Shown: positions 30,155 to 38,544 of the stretch, piece after piece
Numbering within the stretch: position 1 is the first letter of the stretch
Layout: every line of letters starts with the position of its first letter
Assembly (NCBI GenBank): GCA_964607705.1
Contig: CAZSLI010000011.1
Span: 1-64,000 of the forward strand
Length of the DNA stretch: 64,000 nucleotides
Reading direction: 5' to 3'
From: CAZSLI01 sp964607705
GTDB taxonomy: Bacteria > Actinomycetota > Coriobacteriia > Anaerosomatales > PHET01
Notes under the pieces: generated by a model
What the model saw: only the letters and a program-made list of their open reading frames with translations
Databases searched by the model: none
Told to the model about the DNA's origin: nothing
Position numbers and translations under genes: made by a program

Positions 30155-30493
30155 CTATGCGCCTCCTTGGTAGAGTCGTTCAAGTCGTTCCGCGAGGAAG
30201 CTCCACGTCTTCCAGAACTCGTCGAGATACTCTTGGCCCTGCGAATTGAGCGTGTAGACCTTGCGCGGGGGACCCTTCTCGGAGGGGTGCTTCTCCACGT
30301 CCACGAGCCCGCGCTGCTCGATCCGGACGAGGAGCGCGTATACGGTTCCCTCGGCGGTCTCGCTGAAGCCCATCTGACGCAATCGCGCCGTGATCTCGTA
30401 GCCATACGCGGGGCGTCCCGAGAGAAGTGCCAGGACGACTCCCTCAAGCGTTCCCTTGAGCATCTCGGTCATCTGCTTGCCCACCGGCATCAC
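30155..30493 (-). CDS. PadR-family transcriptional regulator
   Basis: This 112-aa protein starts at ATG 30493 after AAAGGTG. The PadR winged helix is complete (VVLALLSGRPAYGYEITARLRQMGFSETAEGTVYALLVRIEQRGLVD in parts: GYEITARLRQMGFSETAEG; YALLVRIEQRGLV), with a C-terminal dimer helix (FWKTWSFLAERLERL). It is first of four genes, PadR - DUF1048 - ATPase - permease. The palindrome 18-37 bases upstream of its start is the probable operator, giving ligand-relieved autoregulation of the exporter (inference). Confidence 0.95.
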   Translation of the reverse strand: MMPVGKQMTEMLKGTLEGVVLALLSGRPAYGYEITARLRQMGFSETAEGTVYALLVRIEQRGLVDVEKHPSEKGPPRKVYTLNSQGQEYLDEFWKTWSFLAERLERLYQGGA

Positions 30494-30510
30494 CTTTACT
30501 ACTGAGCGAC

Positions 30511-30530
30511 ACTAGGTACGCGTACATAGT
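30511..30530 (-). promoter_or_regulatory. Probable PadR operator
   Basis: ACTAGGTACGCGTACATAGT is a 20-bp palindrome with 18 of 20 symmetric positions, upstream of the PadR start. PadR operators typically have an ATGT-N8-ACAT-like form, and TAGGTACGCGTACATA fits that loosely. It overlaps likely promoter sequence (TACTAT on the minus strand). Confidence 0.7.
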
Positions 30531-30670
30531 ATCACAGAGTAGCGGGGGCCGTCGCAGGGTTCCTCGGCGGGGAACACTGGTGTCATAGGGGCACTTGCGG
30601 AGCCGTCGGCCACTGCGGGTCGGTGCGTCGTGCAGGTATGCTGACGGTTGGTCCGAACCTAGGGGGCGGC

Positions 30671-31243
30671 GTGGGCAAGCTCATCTACTCGATGATCCAG
30701 TCACTCGACGGCTACGTCGCCGATGAATCCGGTGGTTTCGGCTGGGCCGAGCCGGACCGTGCAGTGCACACGTTCATCAATCAGCTCGAGCGTTCGATCG
30801 GCACCTACCTGTACGGTCGCCGCATGTACGAGGTCATGGCGGTCTGGGAGGACATGAGCGCGTTTGGTCCGCTTCCGGACTACATCCGGGAGTACCAGAC
30901 CATCTGGCGGGCCGCCTCAAAGGTCGTCTACTCGACCACCTTGGACGAGACGTCTACCGAGCACACTCACCTCGAACGCGTATTCGAGCCGGCGGAGATC
31001 CGCCGCATGAAGGACGAGTGCGCCGGCGACATATCGATCGCCGGCCCCACGCTGGCCGCGGGAGCCATTCGCGCCGGGCTCGTGGACGAGATCGGGCTCT
31101 TCGTCGCGCCGGCCATCGTCGGAGGCGGCCTCCCGACTCTGCCCGAGGGCGTCGAAGTCGATCTTGCTCTGCTCGAGGAGCGGCGGTTCGAGAATGGCAT
31201 GGTGTACCTGCACTACAGCGTAGGCGAGAAGGCGACGCGATGA
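30671..31243 (+). CDS. Dihydrofolate reductase/RibD C-terminal family protein
   Basis: This 190-aa protein starts at GTG 30671 after AGGGGG; the ATG at 30623 lies before the ribosome site. The DHFR-like fold signature is SMIQSLDGYVADESGGFGW; GTYLYGRRMYEVM, DISIAGPTLAAGAIRAGLVDEI and FVAPAIVGGGLPTLP complete it. Proteins of this type (YwjB/YyaP-like) are not classical folate enzymes. Its stop overlaps the next start (ATGA). A second family member is at 48983. Confidence 0.9.
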   Translation: MGKLIYSMIQSLDGYVADESGGFGWAEPDRAVHTFINQLERSIGTYLYGRRMYEVMAVWEDMSAFGPLPDYIREYQTIWRAASKVVYSTTLDETSTEHTHLERVFEPAEIRRMKDECAGDISIAGPTLAAGAIRAGLVDEIGLFVAPAIVGGGLPTLPEGVEVDLALLEERRFENGMVYLHYSVGEKATR

Positions 31244-31755
31244 TCCTCCCCAAGGCGCGCGACCCGCGCTTCATCACCATCCGACGAGGCGGCAGCCTCA
31301 CCGATGAGGATCACCGGCTTCTCGCGCTATGGGCCGCAACCTGCGCCGAGCACGTTCTCGGGCTCTTCGAGTCCGAGCGACCCGACGATCCTCGGCCTCG
31401 GCAGGCTATCGAGCTGGCTCGCGCGTGGGTGCGCGGCGACGTGCCGATGATGCAGTCGCGCACCGGCGCAGGCAAGGCGAACGCGGCCGCGCGCGACCTC
31501 AAGGGGGCGCCCCGGCATGCAGCCTACGCCGCGGCTCAGGCTGCTGCCGTCGCGCACGTCGCCGCCCACGAGCTCGGTGCCGCCGCCTACGCGATCAAGG
31601 CCGTACGCGCCGCCGCGCCCAGGGATGCCGCCGAGGAAGCCGGGCGCGCCGAGTGCCGGTGGCAGCGCGGGCAGCTGCCGGAGCCGATCCGCGAACTCGT
31701 CCTGGACGACCAGCGCCTGCGCAACAGCATCTGCTGGTTCGCCTTCGACTGCTGA
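31240..31755 (+). CDS. Imm-5-like putative immunity protein
   Basis: This 171-aa protein starts at ATG 31240, overlapping the previous stop. It is very Ala-rich and helical (AAYAAAQAAAVAHVAAHELGAAAYAIKAVRAA), after a beta-like N-terminus (PRFITIRRGGSLTDEDHRLLALWAATCAEHVL in parts). This resembles the Imm-5-like putative immunity family named from polymorphic-toxin loci. No toxin is nearby, so the immunity role is unproven here. Confidence 0.8.
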   Translation: MILPKARDPRFITIRRGGSLTDEDHRLLALWAATCAEHVLGLFESERPDDPRPRQAIELARAWVRGDVPMMQSRTGAGKANAAARDLKGAPRHAAYAAAQAAAVAHVAAHELGAAAYAIKAVRAAAPRDAAEEAGRAECRWQRGQLPEPIRELVLDDQRLRNSICWFAFDC

Positions 31756-32216
31756 TGTCACGCCTCGAGCTCAAGATCCCGCCAGACGTGATCTGGGTGG
31801 TCGTCGCCGTACTCATGTGGCTTGTCTCGGCGATCGCGCGCTCCGTCGCGCTGCCCGGGCTCGTGCGCTGGATCCTCGCGGCGGGTTTCGCCGCCGCGGG
31901 TGTAGTACTGATAGTGCGCGCACGCATGGAGCTGGCGCGTGCCGGCACCACGTGGCTGCCGGCAAGGCCGGAACGCACGACAGGTCTCGTTACGACCGGC
32001 GTCTTCGGCATCACTCGGAATCCGATCTATGTGGGGATGTGGCTCGTGCTTGTCGGCTGGGCGGTGTTCCTCACCTCGCCGCTCGCCCTCGCGCTGTCCA
32101 CGCTGCTGCCGCTCTATCTCACGCGGTTCCAGGTGATCCCGGAGGAGCGCGCGCTGGAGAGTGCGATGGGAGACGGATACCGTGAGTACGCACACCACGT
32201 GCGTCGGTGGCTCTGA
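31755..32216 (+). CDS. Isoprenylcysteine carboxyl methyltransferase-like membrane protein
   Basis: This 153-aa protein starts at ATG 31755 in a TGATG overlap with the previous gene. The ICMT/PEMT-like membrane methyltransferase core is visible: GVFGITRNPIYVGMWLVLVG, then FQVIPEERALESAMGDGYREY with the R-N-P and E-E-x-x-L SAM-binding features. Four or five transmembrane segments. It methylates an unknown, probably lipidic, substrate. Part of the 30671-32216 operon. Confidence 0.93.
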   Translation: MSRLELKIPPDVIWVVVAVLMWLVSAIARSVALPGLVRWILAAGFAAAGVVLIVRARMELARAGTTWLPARPERTTGLVTTGVFGITRNPIYVGMWLVLVGWAVFLTSPLALALSTLLPLYLTRFQVIPEERALESAMGDGYREYAHHVRRWL

Positions 32217-32236
32217 CGGCAGGGGAGGTCCGCGGC

Positions 32237-32761
32237 ATGCACGACGATGGCAAACGCCCCAAGCTGGTGGTCGTCTCCGACCTGATGCAGGAACACTACG
32301 AGTACGTACTGCTCGAGCCGCAGGGTAGCGCTTTCGACCCTCGTTTCGAGCCGGAGCTCACGCCCGAGGAGATGCTGCGGCTCGGTGTCTTCGGCGGCAA
32401 GTACATGACCGACTGCCGCGACGAGTTCCCGGACTCCTGGTTCGCCGAGGCCAAGCTCTGCCACGAGCGGCACGTTCCCGAGCTCAACTACTTCGGCGTC
32501 AACGCGAGCCTCCCGCTGGCCGAGTGGCGTCGCCGAGGATGGATCCACCCCGACGACCCGCGCGGCTGGTTCCAGTGGTACTGCCGGTATTGGATGGGTC
32601 GGCGGCTGCCCGGCGAGGACGAGCGCCAGATCGGGCGCTGGCGGGCATTCCGCCGTCACGCCGGGCAAGTGCGGGCACACTGCCTGCCCGGTGACGAGGG
32701 CTGCCGCCCGAAGCAGCGCCAGGCCCTGCTCAACTGGGCGTACGACAGCCGCAGACTCTAG
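32237..32761 (+). CDS. Conserved hypothetical protein, soluble
   Basis: This 174-aa protein is read from ATG 32237 after GGGGAGG; GTG 32207 is in frame. It is rich in Trp, Tyr, Arg and Asp (WFQWYCRYWMGRRLPGEDERQIGRW; quoted in part WFQWYCRYWMGRRLPG), with conserved-looking FGGKYMTDCRDEFP and a C-terminal RPKQRQALLNWAYDSRRL. I recall similar proteins across bacteria and archaea without assigned function. The basic tail may bind nucleic acid. Probably last gene of the 30671 operon. Confidence 0.85.
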   Translation: MHDDGKRPKLVVVSDLMQEHYEYVLLEPQGSAFDPRFEPELTPEEMLRLGVFGGKYMTDCRDEFPDSWFAEAKLCHERHVPELNYFGVNASLPLAEWRRRGWIHPDDPRGWFQWYCRYWMGRRLPGEDERQIGRWRAFRRHAGQVRAHCLPGDEGCRPKQRQALLNWAYDSRRL

Positions 32762-32885
32762 CGCGGCGGGCTCTCGAGCGCATGGCGGGCGGCTCACGCG
32801 GTGTCGTAACCGCGAGGTAGACTGAAACCACGCCGCGAATGCCGCTGCACACCCTTCTTACGCGCTCAGGGAGGAACTGCTCCAC

Positions 32886-33383
32886 GTGGATATCCGCACG
32901 GTCACCGAGGCAGATGCGCCTGCTCTTTGCCGCTACGCCGCGGCACTCTTCGCCGAGAACCTGCCGGGCATCTTCAAGCGGCCCACACCCACGCTCGAGG
33001 AGGAACTCGAGTTCATCCGCGCCCACACGGACGCCCCTAACGCAACGATGTTGGTCGCCGAGGACGACGGCGTGATCGTCGGCATGATCGGTTTCGTCGG
33101 CGGGACTCTGGACGAGGAGCGGCACGCCGGCACGTTCGGTGTCTCCGTCGCAAGCAGCCGCCGGGGTTCAGGCGTCGGCACGGCGCTCATCGAGGCGCTC
33201 ATCGCGTGGGCTCCGAGCGCGGGCGTGACGCGCATCCAGGCGTGGGCCTGGGCGAACAACCCGCGCGCGATCGAGCTTTACGAGCGCATCGGGTTCGAAC
33301 GCGAGGGCGTGTGCAGGCGAGCCGTCATCTCGGACGGCGAGGCGGTCGATGTCGTCCTCCTGGCCCGACTGCTGCCGGAGTAG
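32886..33383 (+). CDS. GNAT-family N-acetyltransferase
   Basis: This 165-aa protein starts at GTG 32886 after AGGGAGGAA. The GNAT core runs from VAEDDGVIVGMIGFVGG through FGVSVASSRRGSGVGTALIEALIAWA (acetyl-CoA loop R-G-S-G-V-G) to WAWANNPRAIELYERIGFEREGV. It most resembles RimI/YhhY-type acetyltransferases. Substrate unknown. The next gene starts four bases after its stop. Confidence 0.94.
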   Translation: MDIRTVTEADAPALCRYAAALFAENLPGIFKRPTPTLEEELEFIRAHTDAPNATMLVAEDDGVIVGMIGFVGGTLDEERHAGTFGVSVASSRRGSGVGTALIEALIAWAPSAGVTRIQAWAWANNPRAIELYERIGFEREGVCRRAVISDGEAVDVVLLARLLPE

Positions 33384-33386
33384 GCG

Positions 33387-33788
33387 ATGACACCGGACTA
33401 CACCGCCGATGAAGTGCGTGAAGCGCTCGCGCCGATCGCCTCGCTGCTCGGCAAGTCCGAGAAGGCGCAGCGCAACCTGAAGCCGGGAACCTGGCAACAC
33501 ACCATGCTCGCCGAGAACATCCGGGCCTTGCGACTCGCGTCTGCACTCATGTCCGAGGACGCGGATGCATCGCGCACAGGGACCCCGGCCGAGCTCGAAG
33601 ACGCGGTCAGGGCGATCGCCTCCATGGCCACCCGTACTGAGGCCAGTCAGGCCAAGTTCGAGCCGGGGACCTCGCAGCACAGCCTGCAGCGCAACCGGCT
33701 GAAAGCGCTGCGGATCGCCGAGGCATACGCTCGGGCAGCCATTGACGCTGGGCGCGGCGACGCAACAGACCACACCGACGAAGGTTGA
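33387..33788 (+). CDS. Hypothetical protein with internal duplication
   Basis: This 133-aa protein starts at ATG 33387, tightly behind the acetyltransferase gene. It is made of two similar units: ALAPIASLLGKSEKAQ...LKPGTWQHTMLAENIRALRLA (about 13-53) and AVRAIASMATRTEASQ...FEPGTSQHSLQRNRLKALRIA (about 71-112). The shared pattern is a helix, then x-E-P-G-T-x-Q-H-x-L, then a basic helix. Mostly helical and soluble. No family recognised. Confidence 0.85.
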   Translation: MTPDYTADEVREALAPIASLLGKSEKAQRNLKPGTWQHTMLAENIRALRLASALMSEDADASRTGTPAELEDAVRAIASMATRTEASQAKFEPGTSQHSLQRNRLKALRIAEAYARAAIDAGRGDATDHTDEG

Positions 33789-33798
33789 GGTAATCACA

Positions 33799-34290
33799 TT
33801 GTCAGACTCGGCAGCTGCACTCTGGAGCGAGTTCCTCAGCTCGGGATCGCATGAGGCCTGCGAGGCTACGTCGGCGACGTACTCGGCGTGGCAGTTCGGT
33901 TACGGCGTAGACCAGGGGAACCGCTTGCTGGCCTGCGTCATCGACGGCCCCAAGCGCGCGACCGCTGGTGCTCTGTGGGCGTATGAGGCCGAAGGCGAGG
34001 AGGTTCCTCGGCCCGGCGACTACAGCGTGCTGCTCGACGGACATGGTGTCGCTCGCTGCGTCATTCGCACCGCACAAGTCGAGATCGTGCCGTTCGACCA
34101 GGTCGATGCGCAGTTCGCCTTCGATGAAGGCGAGGGCGATCGGACGCTCGAATACTGGCGCGACGTGCACTGGACCTACTTCGTCCGCGAGCTCGAAGGC
34201 CTCGGACTCAAGGCCGCCGAGGACATGCCGGTTGTTTGCGAGCGCTTCGAGGTCGTCTACCCGCCGCTGGGCGCGGAGGCACGCGGGTAG
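33799..34290 (+). CDS. ASCH domain protein
   Basis: This 163-aa protein is read from TTG 33799 after GAGGT; in-frame ATG 33742 would overlap the upstream gene. The ASCH fold is visible: GDYSVLLDGHGVARCVIRTAQVEIVPFDQV and FDEGEGDRTLEYWRDVHWTYFVREL (quoted in parts as GDYSVLLDGHGVARCVI and GEGDRTLEYWRDVHW). ASCH domains are PUA-like RNA-binding modules; close relatives include YqfB-type amidohydrolases. Specific role unknown. Confidence 0.9.
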   Translation: MSDSAAALWSEFLSSGSHEACEATSATYSAWQFGYGVDQGNRLLACVIDGPKRATAGALWAYEAEGEEVPRPGDYSVLLDGHGVARCVIRTAQVEIVPFDQVDAQFAFDEGEGDRTLEYWRDVHWTYFVRELEGLGLKAAEDMPVVCERFEVVYPPLGAEARG

Positions 34291-34341
34291 CGTTCGCTGG
34301 GCATCTATCCTTGCGGCACAGACGGGCATCGGGGGAGAAGC

Positions 34342-34842
34342 ATGGCTCCACAAGTGGGAAGTCTCGCGCAGAGTGCGATCGCCCTGGTGGGAATCTTCGC
34401 GATCACGTTCGGCGCAGCGGCCGTCGGGGGATTGGCGTCGGTGAGAGCGGCCTCGTTCTACGCGTCCCTCGACCAACCCTCCTGGTCGCCTCCCGCATCG
34501 TTGTTCGGCCCGGTGTGGACCGTGCTCTACACGTTGATGGCTATCGCGGCGTACCTCGTCGTCGGTGCCGTCGGATGGAAGGCTGCGGCCTTGCCGTTAG
34601 CGGTCTACGTTGGGCAGTTGGCCCTGAATGCCCTGGGGACCTGGCTGTTCTTCGCATGGAAGCGCGGCGGGGCGGCGTTCATCGAGATCGTGGTTCTGGT
34701 ACTGCTGATCGTCGTGAACATCGTGTTGTTCTGGCATATCAGCCCGCTTGCGGGAGCCCTGCTCATTCCCTACGTCGCTTGGGTGAGTTTCGCGACCTTG
34801 CTCACCTGGACCTTGTGGCGGGCTAATCGGGGGATCCTGTAG
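34342..34842 (+). CDS. tspO: TspO/MBR family membrane protein
   Basis: This 166-aa protein starts at ATG 34342 after GGGGGAGAAG. Five transmembrane helices and the family motifs are present: LDQPSWSPPASLFGPVWTVLYTLMAIAAYLV (in parts QPSWSPP and FGPVWTVLYTLMA), ALNALGTWLFFAWKRGG, and the last-helix WVSFATLLTWTLWRAN. TspO proteins bind porphyrins and help control tetrapyrrole levels or stress responses. Convergent with the DNA alkylation repair gene; 16 bases separate them. Confidence 0.95.
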   Translation: MAPQVGSLAQSAIALVGIFAITFGAAAVGGLASVRAASFYASLDQPSWSPPASLFGPVWTVLYTLMAIAAYLVVGAVGWKAAALPLAVYVGQLALNALGTWLFFAWKRGGAAFIEIVVLVLLIVVNIVLFWHISPLAGALLIPYVAWVSFATLLTWTLWRANRGIL

Positions 34843-34858
34843 CGCGGCGCGACCGCGT

Positions 34859-35572
34859 TCAGCAGCGAACCGCCCGACGCTTGAAACCGATGCGACCCTT
34901 GTCGGCCGCCTTGCGGATCTGCGCCGCGGCGCTGCCGAGAACCTTCTGCTCGCCATCCACGTCCACCGAGACGGGACCGATGTCCTCGGCGATCTGGAGC
35001 GCGTAGTCGTGCAGCGGCACGTAGGACACGCCGACCGCGACGATGAAGCCGTTCATCGCGCGCTTTACCCGAGCCGGCGCTTCGTGGATGGTGGCTGCGG
35101 CCCGGTCGAGCAGCTCCCTGATCTCGTCGAGCTCGAAGTAGTCGTCCTGCCGCCAGCCGAGCAACCACTCGAAGCACGCCCAACCTGCCGAGGCCCGGTT
35201 CTCGTCGGCGCTGCGCATCCACGCGGTGGCCAACGGTTGGGCGATGTCCGACTCCGCGAGGGTCACGGCTACAACGAAATCAGACAGCATCGACGTGTAG
35301 GCGCCGTCGATCCATCGCTCGAAGTGTGCCTCCGTCATGGCGCCGACATCGGCCACCATACCGGCGAGGTACCTGGCGTCGTAGTTGCCGGTGTCCCACA
35401 GCTCATCGGCGATCTGCTGGTTCACACCGATGCGCTTCTTGAGCGGCTTCATGGCGCCCGTCGCCACGCCGAAGAGCGGCTCGCGAACCCCGCGCGACAG
35501 GTAGCTCTTCTTGGTGTGCGCCGTGCCGAGCTGCTCAAGCTCGTGCATGATCGACTGAAGGTCCTCGGACAT
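34859..35572 (-). CDS. DNA alkylation repair protein, AlkD-like
   Basis: This 237-aa protein starts at ATG 35572 after GAGGATG. It is all-helical with HEAT-like repeats (TKKSYLSRGVREPLFGVATG, LWDTGNYDARYLAGMVAD, FEWLLGWRQDDYFELDEI, MNGFIVAVGVSYVPLHDYAL), matching the AlkD family. AlkD flips out and excises 3-methyladenine and 7-methylguanine; the Trp and Asp positions look conserved, but activity is not certain from sequence. Confidence 0.88.
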   Translation of the reverse strand: MSEDLQSIMHELEQLGTAHTKKSYLSRGVREPLFGVATGAMKPLKKRIGVNQQIADELWDTGNYDARYLAGMVADVGAMTEAHFERWIDGAYTSMLSDFVVAVTLAESDIAQPLATAWMRSADENRASAGWACFEWLLGWRQDDYFELDEIRELLDRAAATIHEAPARVKRAMNGFIVAVGVSYVPLHDYALQIAEDIGPVSVDVDGEQKVLGSAAAQIRKAADKGRIGFKRRAVRC

Positions 35573-35709
35573 GCATCCTCTTCCGTCGCGGTTCGTGGAT
35601 ACACGCTAGTCTAATGCCCGCTGATGCCCCTGTGCGTCGCCCCCTATGCGGGTGGGCGGCTGGCGTATCCTTCAACCGTCCGACTTTCACCCACCGCTTC
35701 TGGAGCTGC

Positions 35710-36102
35710 ATGACGCTACGCGACGACCTCAAGGCGCGGGCGCGACGCCTGAACACGGAGGCGTATGCGCTATACCTCGCGGCGCGGCATCCGGACACAC
35801 CTTGGTACGCGAAGGCGTTCGTGGCCGCAGTGGCCGCCTACGTCTTCAGTCCCATCGATCCGATACCCGACTTCATCCCCGTGATCGGCTACCTCGATGA
35901 GCTGGTGCTGGTCCCGATAGCCGTTGTCATCGCGATCCGTCTCGTGCCCGAGCACGTCATGGTCGAATCGCGCGTGAATGCCGAGGACGCCTTTCGTGAC
36001 GGCAAGCCCGTGAGCCGGGCCGCGGCGGTCACGATCGTCGTAGTGTGGGTCGCTTTGGCGGTCCTTGGCGTCACCGTCATCGCACGATTGCTGCGGCGCT
36101 GA
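35710..36102 (+). CDS. DUF1232 (YkvA-like) membrane protein
   Basis: This 130-aa protein is read from ATG 35710; earlier ATG 35614 lacks family similarity. The DUF1232 signature is YVFSPIDPIPDFIPVIGYLDELVLVP, with DPIPDFIP diagnostic, flanked by helices. A second hydrophobic segment lies at the C-terminus (AAAVTIVVVWVALAVLGVTV). It is probably membrane-bound; function unknown. Confidence 0.93.
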   Translation: MTLRDDLKARARRLNTEAYALYLAARHPDTPWYAKAFVAAVAAYVFSPIDPIPDFIPVIGYLDELVLVPIAVVIAIRLVPEHVMVESRVNAEDAFRDGKPVSRAAAVTIVVVWVALAVLGVTVIARLLRR

Positions 36103-36231
36103 ACTCTCGGGCGATCGACGTCCTGAAACCAGGCTGCCTCTTCACCGGATCAGCCCGAGGCGGATACTGCGACGACGCGCGCGGTATTCTGAGATCGACA
36201 ACGTGGTTCGCACACGAGCAAGGAGCAGTTG

Positions 36232-37095
36232 ATGCAGCACGTGGAGGGGCGCTTCGTCGGACATGAAGGCATCGAGCTGTTCCGGCAGAGCTGGCAGCCG
36301 GACTTCGCGCCCTCCGCAGTGGTCGTGCTTGTTCACGGAGTCGGCGAGCATAGCGGGCGCTACGACAACGTCGTCAAGCCGCTCGCCGGATCCGGGGTCG
36401 CCGTGTGCTCGTACGACCAGCGCGGCCACGGGCGCTCGCCCGGTCGTCGGGTCCACATCGACCGGTGGACCGAGTATCGCGAGGACCTGCACTCATTCGT
36501 TCAGGCGGTCGCAGACGAGTATCCGGAAACGCCGCGGGTAGTCTATGGGCACAGCATGGGATCGCTCGTCGTACTCGATTACCTGCTCAACTACCCTGAC
36601 GGGCTCGCCGGCTCCGTGATCAGCGGCGTCGCGCTCGAGCCGATCGGCGTCGGTAGCCCCGCTCAGGTCGCCGTCGCCCGGCTTCTGACCGGCGTGCTGC
36701 CCACGCTGTCCATCGACCTGAAGATCGACGCGAACTCGCTGACGAGCGATCCCGTAGCGCTCGAGGCATTCCGGGAAGATGCGCTGGTCACGGGCCGCGC
36801 GACGGTACGGTGGGGCACCGAGAGCCTCGCCACTGTGTCCGGCATCAAGGACGGCATGGGCACCATCGACCTGCCCATGCTCGTGATCCACGGCGCCGAG
36901 GACCCGCTCAACTCAGTCGCCGGAGCGAGGAACCTGTTCGGCGCGATCTCCGCCTCCGACAAGGAGCTGCGCATCTACGACCGCACCATGCACGAGCCCC
37001 ACAACGACCTCGTCCACGAACAGGTCGCCGAGGACATCATCCGCTGGATCGCGCACCTCGCCGAGTCGCCGGCGACCTCCGCCGACATCGCCTGA
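36232..37095 (+). CDS. Alpha/beta hydrolase, monoacylglycerol-lipase-like
   Basis: This 287-aa protein starts at ATG 36232 after AAGGAG. The lipase fold is clear: VVLVHGVGEHSGRYDNVV (oxyanion HG), YDQRGHGRSPGRR, nucleophile elbow YGHSMGSLV (Ser), the Asp in MLVIHGAEDPLN and the His in MHEPHNDLVHE. Serine hydrolases of the Hydrolase_4 class act on monoglycerides or lysophospholipids. Cytoplasmic, no signal peptide. Confidence 0.95.
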   Translation: MQHVEGRFVGHEGIELFRQSWQPDFAPSAVVVLVHGVGEHSGRYDNVVKPLAGSGVAVCSYDQRGHGRSPGRRVHIDRWTEYREDLHSFVQAVADEYPETPRVVYGHSMGSLVVLDYLLNYPDGLAGSVISGVALEPIGVGSPAQVAVARLLTGVLPTLSIDLKIDANSLTSDPVALEAFREDALVTGRATVRWGTESLATVSGIKDGMGTIDLPMLVIHGAEDPLNSVAGARNLFGAISASDKELRIYDRTMHEPHNDLVHEQVAEDIIRWIAHLAESPATSADIA

Positions 37096-37133
37096 CGCGT
37101 TACCGACAAGACCGTTCCTCACGAAGGATAGCC

Positions 37134-37616
37134 ATGCATATCGCCCAGCCCAAGCGGGTCAGCCGAACCTACGTCCAGCGGCTCCATGCCAGTCCCGAGC
37201 GGGTCTTCCCGCTGCTCTGTCCCGTGCGAGAGGCGGACTGGATCGAAGGTTGGGACCCTGTCTCCGTGTGGAGCGACTCGGGGCTCGCCGAACCCGATTG
37301 TGTCTTCATCACCCACTCCGAGGACGGCGACGCTGTCTGGTACGTCACCCGCCACGAGCCTGAGGCGGGCGCGGTGGAGATGCTGAAGGTCACCCCTGGC
37401 GTGACCGCATGCAGGCTCGTTATCAGGCTGTCCGAGGCTGGGAACGGCACTGCCGCCGAGGTCACCTACACGCACACCAGCCTCGGGCCCGCCGGTGACG
37501 CCTTCGTCGACGCCTTCACCGAGGACCACTACGTCCGCTTCATGCAGGAGTGGGAGTCCCGCCTGAACCACTATCTGTCGACGGGCGCGATGTTGGTCGG
37601 GCCGGCAGCCCACTAG
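37134..37616 (+). CDS. SRPBCC (START-like) family protein
   Basis: This 160-aa protein starts at ATG 37134 after GAAGGATA. The START-like fold begins with YVQRLHASPERVFPLLCPVREADWIEGW and ends in an amphipathic helix (YVRFMQEWESRLNHYLSTGA). A central VWYVTRHEPEAGAVEMLKV gives the beta-sheet. It likely binds a small hydrophobic molecule. Downstream of the lipase gene by 38 bases and probably co-transcribed. Confidence 0.88.
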   Translation: MHIAQPKRVSRTYVQRLHASPERVFPLLCPVREADWIEGWDPVSVWSDSGLAEPDCVFITHSEDGDAVWYVTRHEPEAGAVEMLKVTPGVTACRLVIRLSEAGNGTAAEVTYTHTSLGPAGDAFVDAFTEDHYVRFMQEWESRLNHYLSTGAMLVGPAAH

Positions 37617-37725
37617 CCGCCGAGATACTCGGCAAGCAGGGTGGCGGGGGCGGGGAACCGCTATGCTGCTCCGAGCGGGCGTCGCACTCGCATCCGGGCG
37701 TCACCGATCACCGACAGGGGTTGCG

Positions 37726-38142
37726 TTGGAACCAAGCGCTGAATGGCAGGTCTACCGTCTCGGCGCCCGACGTCGCGCCGTCTACATCGCGGTCGCAACC
37801 TTCGGGGGCGTCATACTCGCGCACAGCCTGATCGCACGGCCGCAGCTGTGGTGGCTCGAGGCGTTCATCGGCTTCCTGTTCGTGGCGGCCGGAATCGGAG
37901 CGGTCACCGAGTCGGTCTGCAAGCTGAGCCCCGAAGGCGTCACCATCCGCCGTGGTGGCTACCTGGCGACCGACAAGCTGGTGCGCTGGCCGTCCATCCG
38001 CTCGGTCGAAGTGGTGAGCGACCATGAAGTACACCTGCACCTGCTCGACCGCTCCGTGACCGAGCTGCGGATTGGCGCTCTCTCCGAGGCCGACCGCATG
38101 CGCCTCATCTCCGAGATCCAGCGGCGTACGCACCGTGCCTAG
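37726..38142 (+). CDS. PH-domain-like membrane protein, unknown
   Basis: This 138-aa protein is read from TTG 37726, about 60 bases after a TATGCT -10-like word at 37662; ATG 37663 would overlap that word. Two transmembrane helices (YIAVATFGGVILAHSLI, LEAFIGFLFVAAGIGAVTES) precede a domain with the bacterial PH pattern (VTIRRGGYLATDKLVRWPSIRSVEVVSDHEVHLHLLD, in parts GGYLATDKLVRWPSIRSVEV). Similar proteins are common and uncharacterised. Confidence 0.75.
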   Translation: MEPSAEWQVYRLGARRRAVYIAVATFGGVILAHSLIARPQLWWLEAFIGFLFVAAGIGAVTESVCKLSPEGVTIRRGGYLATDKLVRWPSIRSVEVVSDHEVHLHLLDRSVTELRIGALSEADRMRLISEIQRRTHRA

Positions 38143-38154
38143 AGCCATCGCGTG

Positions 38155-38544
38155 ATGGGACAAGCGAGGCGACATAAGAGCGGCCGGTCGCGTATGACCA
38201 TCTTTGCGTTCCCTGCGACGTTCGCCGTGCTGCTGCTCATCGGCGTGGCCGTCAGCGTCATTCCCGCGTGGACGATCGCTGTCTACGCGGTCATGAGCGT
38301 GTTCGCCTTCGTGGCGTACGGCGCCGACAAGGCGGCCTCGCACAAGGGTCGACGGCGCACTTCTGAAGCGACGCTACACCTGATGTCACTGCTCGGCGGC
38401 TGGCCGGGAGCGTGGATCGCGCAGGGGATGTTCCGCCACAAGACGCGCAAGCAGCCGTTCCGCACGGTGTTCTGGGTGACCGTCGCCGCAAACGCAGCAC
38501 TTCTGGCCGTGATCGTGTACGAAGCGCCGAGATTGCTCGGCTGA
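38155..38544 (+). CDS. DUF1294 small membrane protein
   Basis: This 129-aa protein is read from ATG 38155 (GTG 38152 also possible). DUF1294 signature: YGADKAASHKGRRRTSEATLHLMSLLGGWPGAWIAQ in parts (YGADKAASHKGRRR; GGWPGAWIAQGMFRHKTRK). Three transmembrane helices. The N-terminus here lacks the cold-shock domain that some family members carry. Stop overlaps the next start (TGATG). Confidence 0.92.
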   Translation: MGQARRHKSGRSRMTIFAFPATFAVLLLIGVAVSVIPAWTIAVYAVMSVFAFVAYGADKAASHKGRRRTSEATLHLMSLLGGWPGAWIAQGMFRHKTRKQPFRTVFWVTVAANAALLAVIVYEAPRLLG

